Source of the DNA: Bin5 sp963662575
GTDB taxonomy: Bacteria; Chloroflexota; Anaerolineae; Caldilineales; Caldilineaceae
NCBI GenBank assembly: GCA_963662575.1
Contig: OY759723.1
Coordinates: forward strand, 4,960,001 to 5,024,000
Length of the DNA stretch: 64,000 nucleotides
Reading direction: 5' to 3'
Part shown: positions 17,787 to 26,399 of the stretch, one piece after another
Layout: every line of letters starts with the position of its first letter
Position numbering within the stretch: the stretch's first letter is position 1
Position numbers and translations under genes: made by a program
Notes under the pieces: model-generated
What the model was told of the DNA's origin: nothing
The model's database searches: none
Seen by the model: the letters and a program-made list of their open reading frames with translations, nothing else

Positions 17787-19088
17787 TCACGACGCTGCGG
17801 CGGCGCGCAGGATTTCCTTCTTTTCGTCGACGCGGAAACATTCATATTGGTTGTCACGCATATAGCGTCGCGCCAGGTCAATGGCCTGCTTTTCAGTCAG
17901 CAGCCCCTCGGAAATTTCCGCCTGCATCGTCCTTGTGAACCAGGTGCGCGCCTGCTTGGCGTAGGCGAGGGCCGCGCCCGGGTAACCGGTGTCGCCGCCG
18001 AAGAGGAACAGCTTGTTGGCTGGTGCCGCGTGGATGAAGCGGCGCACAAATTCCATCGAGCTGTAGGGGTTAATGCTCCAGGCCCAACAGAGGTCGGCAT
18101 AGACGTTGGGGTAATGCTTTGCCAACGCGACCAACTCTTCTGTATAGGGGTAGGCGATGTGCATGAGGACGAAGCGTGCGTCAGGATACTTTGCCAGCAG
18201 CGGGCAGAGATTGCCGCTGCGAATGTAGTCCACGGGCATGCGGCTGTGGCCGGCATAGTAGCCGGTATGTAATTTCATTGGTAGATCGTGTTCGATGCAC
18301 AACTCCACGCCCCTGGCCCAGCACCAGTCTCCCAAGGTTAGCCTAGCGGTCTCGTCGATCTCTTCGCCGTCACGCAGATAAATGTCGAGGGCTTTGGCGG
18401 CGGCGGCGTCGCTGCGTTCTTGCCAGCGCAAGGTGCGATTGTAGGCGTGCTGCGCCTTGACGGCGATCGCCGGGGCGGAGAATTTGTCGAAAATCGTCTC
18501 CATTACCCGCCGAAGGGAGAACAGGTCGGACACTTCCAATCCGGTGTGTTCGGCGATCTGTTCGTGGTTGGGCCTTCCGGAGCACATGGCGGCCCAGGAA
18601 ATATCATAGAAGAAAAAGTCGGGCCCAGAACGATCTGCATCGATGTGGATTGTCCCTGCGTCGGTCTGGATGTGGTCCAGATTGGCTTCTTTTTTGAGCA
18701 AGCGCAGGCGTTCACCGGGCTGGTTGAGAGCGGCGTTTTTCTCTTGGGCAGCTGCGATTGAATCGGGAGTCAGTTCATCGATGCCGTAGAGATCATTGGC
18801 GATGATACGCACGGCCTCACCATAGCCGGTATGCTGTACTCTTGCCCAGGCTTCTTGAATGGGGGCAAATCGGGCGGCGACATCAGGATCTGCCGGGTCG
18901 AACAGTTTGTCGATGTCCTCTTGGGAGGCACCGGCTACGAACAGATCGGCATGGACATAGTTCTGGAATAGCTGACAAAGAATGTCCGGGCTTTCTGCCA
19001 GATAGGACGCTTCTCCCCGCATATGCTCATGGGTGTCCACGAGGGGGGTCTGTTGAATGAAGGCGGCGATATCGGTTTGTGTTGACAT
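17787..19088 (-). CDS. Amidohydrolase, uronate-isomerase-like
   Basis: A 433-residue TIM-barrel amidohydrolase. It starts with the metal motif TPLVDTHEHM, has LPMKLHTGYY and RFVLMHIAYPY for later histidines, and FLFGGDTGYP for the catalytic Asp. Overall layout is that of the glucuronate isomerase/amidohydrolase-2 group. First gene of the unit with the sulfatase (23-base gap) and dehydratase; together they suit sugar-acid catabolism, but the substrate is inferred. Confidence 0.85.
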   Translation of the reverse strand: MSTQTDIAAFIQQTPLVDTHEHMRGEASYLAESPDILCQLFQNYVHADLFVAGASQEDIDKLFDPADPDVAARFAPIQEAWARVQHTGYGEAVRIIANDLYGIDELTPDSIAAAQEKNAALNQPGERLRLLKKEANLDHIQTDAGTIHIDADRSGPDFFFYDISWAAMCSGRPNHEQIAEHTGLEVSDLFSLRRVMETIFDKFSAPAIAVKAQHAYNRTLRWQERSDAAAAKALDIYLRDGEEIDETARLTLGDWCWARGVELCIEHDLPMKLHTGYYAGHSRMPVDYIRSGNLCPLLAKYPDARFVLMHIAYPYTEELVALAKHYPNVYADLCWAWSINPYSSMEFVRRFIHAAPANKLFLFGGDTGYPGAALAYAKQARTWFTRTMQAEISEGLLTEKQAIDLARRYMRDNQYECFRVDEKKEILRAAAAS

Positions 19089-19096
19089 GGGCGTTC

Positions 19097-19648
19097 TCAG
19101 CTCGCTTTCAGTTTAGCCTGCCACTGCTTGCGAAATTTGCCGACTTTCGGGCGGATTACGAACAGGCAATAGGGTTGGAATCCATTGTCGCGATAGTAAT
19201 TCTGGTGATAGTCCTCGGCAACGTAGAAGGTGTCGAGAGGGGTCAACTCGGTAACGATGGGCGAGTCCCAGATTTGCGGCGCGTAGTCGCGAATCATCTC
19301 TGCTGCCACTTCTTTCTGTGCTTCGTCATGGTAGAGGATGACTGAGCGGTACTGGGGTCCGACGTCGTTGCCCTGACGATTTGGCGTTGTCGGGTCGTGG
19401 GAGGTGAAGAAGACCTCGAGGACGTCACGATACGAGATCAAGGACGGGTCGAACGAGACTTGTATGACCTCGGCGTGGCCGGTTGTCTTCGAGCAGATTT
19501 GCTCGTAAGTCGGGTCAATTACGTGGCCGCCGGCATAGCCTGAAACGACCTGATCCACGCCCTGCAACTCCTCATAGAGGGGTTCCAGGCACCAGAAGCA
19601 GCCCCCGCCCAAGGTGGCAACTTCCCGGGAGCTCTTATCGTTGGACAT
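19097..19648 (-). CDS. msrA: Peptide-methionine (S)-S-oxide reductase
   Basis: Repairs oxidised methionine. The 183-residue protein has the catalytic GGGCFWC (Cys17), GYAGGHVIDPTYEQIC, HAEVIQVSFDP and the YHQNYY motif. Start at ATG 19648 because GGAGAGAA lies 4-8 bases upstream; the in-frame ATG at 19696 has no such site. It ends 8 bases before the amidohydrolase, so it may head that unit although the function is unrelated. Cys residues for recycling near the C-terminus are limited to the YCLF segment. Confidence 0.96.
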   Translation of the reverse strand: MSNDKSSREVATLGGGCFWCLEPLYEELQGVDQVVSGYAGGHVIDPTYEQICSKTTGHAEVIQVSFDPSLISYRDVLEVFFTSHDPTTPNRQGNDVGPQYRSVILYHDEAQKEVAAEMIRDYAPQIWDSPIVTELTPLDTFYVAEDYHQNYYRDNGFQPYCLFVIRPKVGKFRKQWQAKLKAS

Positions 19649-20451
19649 AGCGTTCTCTCCGTAATCTAGTAGCCAGGCAATGAAAACGATCCCCAATCAC
19701 AGTCCCTTTGATTCATTCAAGAAGACCTCAACCAGTTGCCACGTCACGACATCACGGTGCGGGCACACAGGCAGCTCTTGGTTATTTTCGCAGGCTGATT
19801 TTTGTCGGTTCAGACAGCGTTGACAGGTGAACGTATCTTACCTCAGAAGTAGACGGAGGCCAACAGGGTCTGGGTAAAATGGGTGTAGTCGACATTTGGG
19901 GTGGGAATAGTTCGCCGGCTTTGGGAGAGGCAGAGGGCAGGCACAAGGCCTGCCCCTACAGGCACGATTTTTGCTGGCTGCCGCCACGTTGGATGAGGCG
20001 CACAGATGGTATGAAGACGTACGGTTGGTGAGCGATGGTTTTGGAGGGGGGCGTTGCGGGGGCGCAGCCCCTGCACAAGGGAGGGCCGAAGGCCCGACCG
20101 CCCATATAGGGCGTAGCCCCTGGCGGCGGCGGGGGTTTGCCGACGACAGCCCTGAGCCGCCTTAGCGGCGAAGGGTGCGGAGGCCCGCCTTAGCGGGCCG
20201 GAGCCGCCGGAGGGCGTCTGCGCCCGTAGGCGTCCATAAGCGGGGAGAGAGTGAGGAGAGAATGAGACAGGTGCCTCGCCTGCGTCAGGGGTGCGAGTCA
20301 GTTGCGGCTGGGTAGATACCATTTTTGCATCGACTTGCGATGTGGACAATCTGTGATATGTTTCTGACGCAAACGGTCTGTGGCTGGCATTGAAGGCTGG
20401 CCCCCGATCATCGACCACTACCTCCGACACCTTTACAGAAGGAATGAAACC
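19649..20451. other. Gene-free region with a small hairpin and structured repeat copy B
   Basis: About 800 bases between msrA and uxuA, transcribed divergently. A perfect 7-bp hairpin lies at 19935-19955 (GGGCAGG-CACAAGG-CCTGCCC), followed by repeat copy B. No gene is supported; frames here on both strands are translations of the repeat. Confidence 0.6.
19971..20310 (+). repeat. Dispersed structured repeat, copy B, with extra hairpin block
   Basis: Left end TTGCTGGCTGCCGCCACGTT, core at 20037-20104, right end GAGTCAGTTGCGGCTG. Between core and right arm it carries about 140 bases (20105-20244) not found in the other copies, made of consecutive hairpins: GGGCG/AGCCC, GCCGCCTTAGCGGC, GGCCCGC-CTTA-GCGGGCC and GGGCG-TCTG-CGCCC. 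Confidence 0.85.
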
Positions 20452-21432
20452 ATGATTCGAATTGCTGAAATGTTGCCGGCGCAGCCATCCCCCTTGTGGA
20501 CGCTCGTCAAACAGTGCGGCGTCAATCGCGCCGTGGGCCAGATGGATATGTCCACGATTGATCATCCGGATGCGGACATGAAACCGTGGGGATTCATGAG
20601 TCTGGCCAGGGTCAAGAGCGCCTACGAAAACGCCGGCTTTCGCCTTGAGGTACTGGAGAGCCGCCCGCCGCTGGAAAAGGCCAAGCTGGGATTGCCAGGA
20701 CGCGACGAGGAGATCGAGACCGCGTGCGAGTTGATCCGCAACATGGGCCGTTTGGGCATTCCGGTTTGGTGCAGCGAATGGATGCCCATATTCGGCTGGA
20801 TGCGCACGGCGACCACGATACCGGAGCGGGGCGGAGCGCTGGTGACAGGTTTTGACTATGACGTGATGCGCAATGCGCCGCTGACCGAACACGGCGAAGT
20901 CAGCGAAGAGCTACTTTGGGACAACCTGAAATACTTCCTGGAAGCTGTGGTGCCGGTGGCCGAAGAGGCCGGCGTGAAGCTGGCGATGCACCCTGACGAC
21001 CCGCCGCTGTCGCCGATCCGGGGACTGGGCCGCATCATGCGCAGCGTCGAAAACTTCCAGCGCCTGATCGATTTAGTGCCCAGCCCGGCGAACGGCATCT
21101 GCCTGTGCCAGGGCAACTTCACGCTGATGACCGACGACTTGCCTGAGGCGATCCGTCATTTCGGCGCCCAGAACAAGATATTCTTTGTCCATTTCCGCGA
21201 TGTGCGGGGCGCGCCGGAAAAGTTCAATGAGACTTTTCACGACAACGGCAAGACTGATATGCTCGCCTGTATGAAAGCCTACCGTGAGATTGGCTTTGAC
21301 GGTGTGCTGCGGCCCGATCATGTGCCGACGATGGAAGGCGACAGCAATGAGGACGCCGGATACTCGTCGATCGGCAGGTTGTATGCCATAGGCTACATAC
21401 GCGGCTTGCGGCAAGCTGTTTATGAGGCTTAG
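20452..21432 (+). CDS. uxuA: D-mannonate dehydratase
   Basis: Converts D-mannonate to 2-keto-3-deoxygluconate in glucuronate catabolism. The 326-residue xylose-isomerase-like barrel carries LAMHPDDPPLSPIRG, CLCQGNF, FFVHFRDVRG and the C-terminal GVLRPDHVPTMEGD, which hold metal and catalytic residues of UxuA. It is shorter than the E. coli enzyme (about 394) but matches compact homologues. Start at ATG 20452 with GAAGGA 8 bases upstream. It converges with the CE7 esterase gene. Role fits the uronate genes at 15-19 kb. Confidence 0.92.
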   Translation: MIRIAEMLPAQPSPLWTLVKQCGVNRAVGQMDMSTIDHPDADMKPWGFMSLARVKSAYENAGFRLEVLESRPPLEKAKLGLPGRDEEIETACELIRNMGRLGIPVWCSEWMPIFGWMRTATTIPERGGALVTGFDYDVMRNAPLTEHGEVSEELLWDNLKYFLEAVVPVAEEAGVKLAMHPDDPPLSPIRGLGRIMRSVENFQRLIDLVPSPANGICLCQGNFTLMTDDLPEAIRHFGAQNKIFFVHFRDVRGAPEKFNETFHDNGKTDMLACMKAYREIGFDGVLRPDHVPTMEGDSNEDAGYSSIGRLYAIGYIRGLRQAVYEA

Positions 21433-21443
21433 AGTTCAACCTC

Positions 21444-22409
21444 TTACATTTCCAGCATCCACTGGAAGATCATATCTTCAAAATCGGGCAGCTTTTCGTG
21501 GCCGTAGTCGGGATAGATGACCGTCCGTTTGGAGGAAGTGATCTTGTTGAAGGCCGCGTATTGTGTGGAAGGCGGGCAGACCTGGTCCATGAGACCGACG
21601 CCCATCAGGACATCGCCGCGAATGCGGGGCGTCAGATTCTGGACATCAATATAGCCCAGTCGGGTGAAGACCGCTTCCTCACGCTCGTGGCGGGGATCGA
21701 AGTTGCGGAACCATTCGCGCAGTTCGGCGTATGCGTTCTGGTCCAGGTCGAGATCCCATACCCGTTTGTAGTCACACAGGAAGGGAAATATCGGCGCGGC
21801 CCGCTTCACGCGCGGCTCCAGCGAGGCGCAGGCAAGCGTGAGACCGCCGCCCTGGCTGCCGCCTGTTGCACCTACGCGGGCGGCGTCGACGTCGTCCATG
21901 TCCATCACGATCTGCGCCAACCGGGCAGTGTCGAGGAATGTGTGCCGATAGAGCAGGTCATCGGGCTCGCCGGCCAGTCCGCGCACGATGTGTCCTCGCA
22001 GGGTCCAGCCCGGCACGCCGCCGACATCTTCCGAACGCCCGCCGCCCTGGCCGCGGCAGTCCAAGGCGGCAACCGTAAAGCCTGCGGCGGCATAGCCCAG
22101 CTTACTCTGCCAGTCGCCGGCGTTGCCGCTATAGCCGTGGAACATGAGCACGGCGGGATGGGGCTCTTGAGCGTCGCGAGGGCGCAGCAGCTTGGCATGC
22201 ACGCGTGCGCCGCGGGTTCCCGTGAAGTAGAGATGGAAACATTCTGCATAGGGCGCCTGAAAATCGGCCGGAACAAGCTCCACTTCGGGGTCGACAGAAG
22301 CGAGCTCATTGAGGGCTGCGTCCCAATATTCTTCGAAGTCGGGCGGGCGTGGATTGGTGCCCTGGTAAGAAGTCAGGTCAGCCAATTTCATGTCAAAAAG
22401 CAGAGGCAT
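21444..22409 (-). CDS. Acetylxylan esterase / cephalosporin-C deacetylase family (CE7)
   Basis: A 321-residue alpha/beta hydrolase of carbohydrate esterase family 7, removing acetyl groups from xylo-oligosaccharides. CE7 signatures are visible: RGQGG (LDCRGQGGGRSED), nucleophile GGSQGG (Ser in GATGGSQGGG), and HE near the end (YPDYGHEKLP). The length is normal for CE7. No signal peptide, so a cytoplasmic role on imported sugars is likely. Confidence 0.93.
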   Translation of the reverse strand: MPLLFDMKLADLTSYQGTNPRPPDFEEYWDAALNELASVDPEVELVPADFQAPYAECFHLYFTGTRGARVHAKLLRPRDAQEPHPAVLMFHGYSGNAGDWQSKLGYAAAGFTVAALDCRGQGGGRSEDVGGVPGWTLRGHIVRGLAGEPDDLLYRHTFLDTARLAQIVMDMDDVDAARVGATGGSQGGGLTLACASLEPRVKRAAPIFPFLCDYKRVWDLDLDQNAYAELREWFRNFDPRHEREEAVFTRLGYIDVQNLTPRIRGDVLMGVGLMDQVCPPSTQYAAFNKITSSKRTVIYPDYGHEKLPDFEDMIFQWMLEM

Positions 22410-23194
22410 GGTGTTTTCCTTCGTGTGGATTCTGGGGACAGTTAGTCAAAGCAGACACTGAGTCTTCTTTACGTGCCACGCCTATTGTCGCGTCAGAAGG
22501 ACGTTGGCTGCAAACACGGCATGCGGTGAGGGGCTGCCCCAGGAAGAGGCGGCGTCCTGCTGGCAGGCGGCGGAACTGGCAAGCAGTCAACGGCGTGTCC
22601 CCCAGCGATCAGATGGGTCTTACTGGCATTTGTGTGCATAAAAGTCTTGACCTGTATGCCCTAATCGGGTAGGATATTCACGTTCTTTCCCACTCACCAA
22701 TCAGGCACAGATTCCTCTTCTCGACTCTCGGACGCCCAACCGGTATGTACTGCCTTGATTGGACAGAAATTCAGAATCGGATGGGCAGACTTTAGGGCTC
22801 GATGTTTTGCATAGCCGATGGCTCAAGTACAGAGAGACTGGCTTGACGACCAATTTCGGCCTGCATTTGCCCAAAAAGAGCGATCCGGACGTGGATATTT
22901 CGGCCAATCTTCTTTTTCATCGAATTGCAGTTCACTTCCCCGTCAGCCAGTTGGCAGCGCGCCGATCTGGCTGAACGGCAGCGGATGACACTCTTGCGGC
23001 GGGCATTCCCGCCCGTACCCCTTACTCATCGCATACAGTTGGCCAGCGCCGCGCGGCGGCGCAACACAGTCACATAATGCATTGAAAACTTGATTCAGGT
23101 TTGCCACAAACGCAATGTCGCCGTTGTCGTTTGAAGGCACACAAATAGACCGGTACCGGACGCATTCAATCAGTCAAAAAGAGAGATTACGGAC
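22410..23194. other. Gene-free divergent region
   Basis: About 785 bases between the divergently transcribed CE7 esterase and the Asp-box protein. A good promoter-like pair lies at 22647-22675 on the plus strand. I see no repeat shared with the other regions and no plausible coding frame. Confidence 0.5.
22647..22675 (+). promoter_or_regulatory. Promoter-like element, no close gene
   Basis: TTGACC at 22647-22652 and TAGGAT at 22670-22675, spacer 17. It points towards the gene at 23195 but lies about 520 bases upstream, so it would make a long leader or a small RNA. Confidence 0.3.
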
Positions 23195-26100
23195 ATGAAA
23201 TCAGAATCATCGGCGTGGGATGCTCTAAAGTTTCGTTGTATCGGACCCCCGCGCGGCGGACGCGTAGTCGCAGTTGCAGGGCATCCGACACAGAAGAACG
23301 TATTCTATTTTGGCGGGGTGGCGGGTGGCGTATGGCAGACGGTTGATGGCGGCCACTACTGGGAAAACATTACGGACGGACAGTTCGACGTTTCATCAGT
23401 CGGCGCGCTTGCGGTCTCCGAGGCCGATCCGAATGTCATCTACGCAGGGACCGGCGAGTCGACGATCCGGCTGGACGTTAGCTGGGGCGATGGCGTCTAC
23501 AAGTCGACCGACGGCGGCGAAACCTGGAATAACGTTGGTCTGAGAGACAGCCATCACATAGGGGAGATCCGCGTTCACCCGCAGAATCCCGACGTCGTCT
23601 ACGTGGCCGCGCTGGGCCACGCCTTTGGGCCGAACGACGAGCGGGGCGTCTATCGGTCCAGCGACGGCGGCGAGACGTGGGAATGTGTTCTTCATGTCAG
23701 CGACAAGGCCGGCGCGGTTGACCTCACCCTGGATGCCACCAACCCCCGCATCATTTATGCTTCAATCTGGCAGGTGTACCGCAACTTCTGGGAGTTGGCC
23801 AGCGGCGGCCCAGACAGCGGGCTTTGGAAGTCGACAGACGGCGGTGACAGCTGGACCGACATCAGCCGCAATCCCGGTCTGCCACAGGAAGGGATACTGG
23901 GAAAGATTGGAGTTTCAGTCTCACCAGCCCAGCCCAGCCGCGTCTGGGCAATTGTCGAGGCGGGGAACGAAAAGTCCGGCATTTACCGGTCGGAGAACCG
24001 CGGCGCGAGTTGGGAGCATCTGACCAATAATCAGGACCTGCTGAACCGGCCCTGGTATTACCTGCACATCTTTGCCGACCCACAGGACCCGGACACGGTC
24101 TACGTCAATAACCTGAAGATGTGGAAGAGTGTCGACGGCGGCAAGAGCTGGAACGAGATTACAACGCCTCACGGGGACAATCACGACCTGTGGATTGATC
24201 CTGCCGACCCGCAACGGATGATCAACGGCAACGACGGCGGGGCCTGTGTCAGTTTCAACGGCGGTGAGACCTGGAGCACGATCTACAACCAGATGACGAG
24301 CCAGTTCTATCATCTTGATGTGGACAACCAGTTGCCCTATCGCGTCTATGGCACGCAGCAGGACAACTCCAGCATTTCGGTGCCTAGCGCCACTGAAAAA
24401 GGGGCGATCCCGTGGGGTGACTGCTATCCGGCAGGCACAGGCGAGAGCGGATACATTGCGGTCAAGCCCGACGATTCAGACATCCTGTACGTGGGCGCGG
24501 TCGGCTCCTCGCCCGGCGGCGGCGGCGCACTGCAGCGCTACGACCACCGCACCAAGCAGATCCGGCTGGTAACGGTCTGGCCGGAACCGTTCAGCGGCTT
24601 CGGTCCTAAGGTGATGAAGTACCGCTTCCCCTGGACTTTTCCGATCACATTCAGCCCGCATGACACCAATATTCTTTACACGTGCGGCAACAACGTTTTC
24701 CGCACGACGAACGAAGGCAGTTCCTGGGAAATTCTCAGCCCGGATCTGACCCGCAACGACGAGAGCAAGCTGGAGGCTTCCGGCGGGCCGCTGACGCTGG
24801 ATACCAGCGGCGCAGAGCACTATTGCACGATCTCGGTATTTTTTGAGTCTGACCACAAAGAAGGTCTGTTCTGGGCCGGTAGCGATGACGGGCTCATTCA
24901 CATCAGCGAGGACGGAGGCGGCAGCTGGCGTAACGTCACGCCGCCGGATCTGCCGGAATGGAGCTTGATATCGGTCATTGAGCCGAGCGCGCACGATGCC
25001 GCAACGGTCTATGTGGCCGCGACCCGGTATAAGCTGGACGATTACGGCCCATATTTGTTCAAGACCTCGGACTTGGGTGAGAGCTGGCAACGAATCGACG
25101 CCGGCTTCCCGCAGAACGAGATCACTCGCATGTTGCGGGCGGATCCGACGCGGGAGGGATTGCTCTATGTCGGGACTGAGTCCGGTGTTTTCGTCTCTTT
25201 CGATGACGGCTCTTCCTGGCAAAGGATGCCGGGAAATCTACCGGTAGCGCCCGTTTACGACATGCAGGTCAAGGACGAAGACCTTGTGGTGGCCACACAT
25301 GGTCGCTCGTTCTGGATACTCGATGATCTCACACCTCTGCGCCAGACGGATGCGCTCGACGGCGCAGACGAGGTCGCGGCCCGACTTTTCACACCGCGCA
25401 GGACATTGCGGCGCTGGCTGCCCTGGACGGTAGAAGGAAGACGGGGCGACGGCCGCAACTATGCCTTGGCCTTCGGCCAGTTGATCACCTTCCGCGACGA
25501 GGATGACGACAACGGAATCGGCGCCCGCCGTATTATCGACGGCGGTGAGAATCCGCCGCAGGGCGCGCTTGTTTACTACACGCTCCCGCAAGATGCGAAG
25601 GATGTCAGCCTGACATTTCTCGATGCGGCAGGCAACGAAATTCGCTCGTTCGGTCCGAAACCGGCTAAAGAGGAAATAGAAAAAGAGCAGCAGGAATATC
25701 CCTCTGTTCAGTACGTTTCGACAGATGCCGGCCTCAATCGTTTCGTCTGGTACATGCGCTACGCCGATGCTGAACAGTTGCCGGGTGACGCATTCACCGA
25801 GAAAAGTGTCACTGGAGCCATAGCGCCGCCCGGGACTTACCAGGTGCGTTTGACTGTCGACGGTGAGAGTCAGACTGAACAGTTTGAGATATACATCGAC
25901 CCCAAGGTGGGCACCAGTCAGGAGGAGATGCAGGCCCAATTCGACCTGTGGCAAGAGGTGAATGCGAAGCTGTCCGAGACCCATAGGGCGGTCAAACGAT
26001 TGCGGCGGGCAAAGGAACGCGTGAAGACGATGGCCGAAATGGTTGCAGACAGCGGGGCAGATGAGCAGACGAAGAACGCGGTTAATGAGAGGGCGGATCA

Positions 26101-26389
26101 GATCACGGAGCAGCTTGGAGAGGTGGAAAAGCAGTTGGTTCAGCCAGACGCCAAGGTAAACTTTGACAAGCTGCGGCTGCGCACGATGCTCAACGCCAAG
26201 CTGCACAATCTTGTCAGCGTTATATCCGCGGCAGACGCGGCGCCTCCGCGGCAGGCCTATGACGTATTCGACGCCGTTGGCACACAAGTCGATGACCAGT
26301 TAGACACACTGGAATCGATCCTGGGTGAAAGTGTAGCCGACTTCAACGCCGCGGTGCAGGCGGCAGACGTGCCGCCAGTTGTTGTCTAG
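23195..26389 (+). CDS. Large Asp-box (BNR/VPS10-like beta-propeller) protein
   Basis: A 1064-residue protein of the sortilin/VPS10-like WD40/BNR glycosyl-hydrolase-like group. At least 11 Asp-box motifs of the form SxDGGxTW are spread over roughly the first 680 residues (for example STDGGETW, SSDGGETW, STDGGDSW, SVDGGKSW, SEDGGGSW). A beta-rich segment follows, then a charged helical stretch near 905-985 likely to form a coiled coil. No signal peptide or membrane anchor is visible, although relatives are often exported. Enzymatic activity is unproven for this family. AAAGAGAG precedes the ATG. The MFS gene starts 10 bases after the stop. Confidence 0.85.
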   Translation: MKSESSAWDALKFRCIGPPRGGRVVAVAGHPTQKNVFYFGGVAGGVWQTVDGGHYWENITDGQFDVSSVGALAVSEADPNVIYAGTGESTIRLDVSWGDGVYKSTDGGETWNNVGLRDSHHIGEIRVHPQNPDVVYVAALGHAFGPNDERGVYRSSDGGETWECVLHVSDKAGAVDLTLDATNPRIIYASIWQVYRNFWELASGGPDSGLWKSTDGGDSWTDISRNPGLPQEGILGKIGVSVSPAQPSRVWAIVEAGNEKSGIYRSENRGASWEHLTNNQDLLNRPWYYLHIFADPQDPDTVYVNNLKMWKSVDGGKSWNEITTPHGDNHDLWIDPADPQRMINGNDGGACVSFNGGETWSTIYNQMTSQFYHLDVDNQLPYRVYGTQQDNSSISVPSATEKGAIPWGDCYPAGTGESGYIAVKPDDSDILYVGAVGSSPGGGGALQRYDHRTKQIRLVTVWPEPFSGFGPKVMKYRFPWTFPITFSPHDTNILYTCGNNVFRTTNEGSSWEILSPDLTRNDESKLEASGGPLTLDTSGAEHYCTISVFFESDHKEGLFWAGSDDGLIHISEDGGGSWRNVTPPDLPEWSLISVIEPSAHDAATVYVAATRYKLDDYGPYLFKTSDLGESWQRIDAGFPQNEITRMLRADPTREGLLYVGTESGVFVSFDDGSSWQRMPGNLPVAPVYDMQVKDEDLVVATHGRSFWILDDLTPLRQTDALDGADEVAARLFTPRRTLRRWLPWTVEGRRGDGRNYALAFGQLITFRDEDDDNGIGARRIIDGGENPPQGALVYYTLPQDAKDVSLTFLDAAGNEIRSFGPKPAKEEIEKEQQEYPSVQYVSTDAGLNRFVWYMRYADAEQLPGDAFTEKSVTGAIAPPGTYQVRLTVDGESQTEQFEIYIDPKVGTSQEEMQAQFDLWQEVNAKLSETHRAVKRLRRAKERVKTMAEMVADSGADEQTKNAVNERADQITEQLGEVEKQLVQPDAKVNFDKLRLRTMLNAKLHNLVSVISAADAAPPRQAYDVFDAVGTQVDDQLDTLESILGESVADFNAAVQAADVPPVVV

Positions 26390-26399
26390 AGAACAGGAA

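Noticed and set aside
16399..17865. 488-residue plus-strand open frame
   Set aside because: Antisense to the sulfatase; rich in Val/Gly/Arg from codon reversal, no domain.
19843..20892. 349-residue minus-strand open frame
   Set aside because: Runs through repeat copy B and into the uxuA gene; similar peptides arise from copies A, C and D, so it is translated repeat, not protein.
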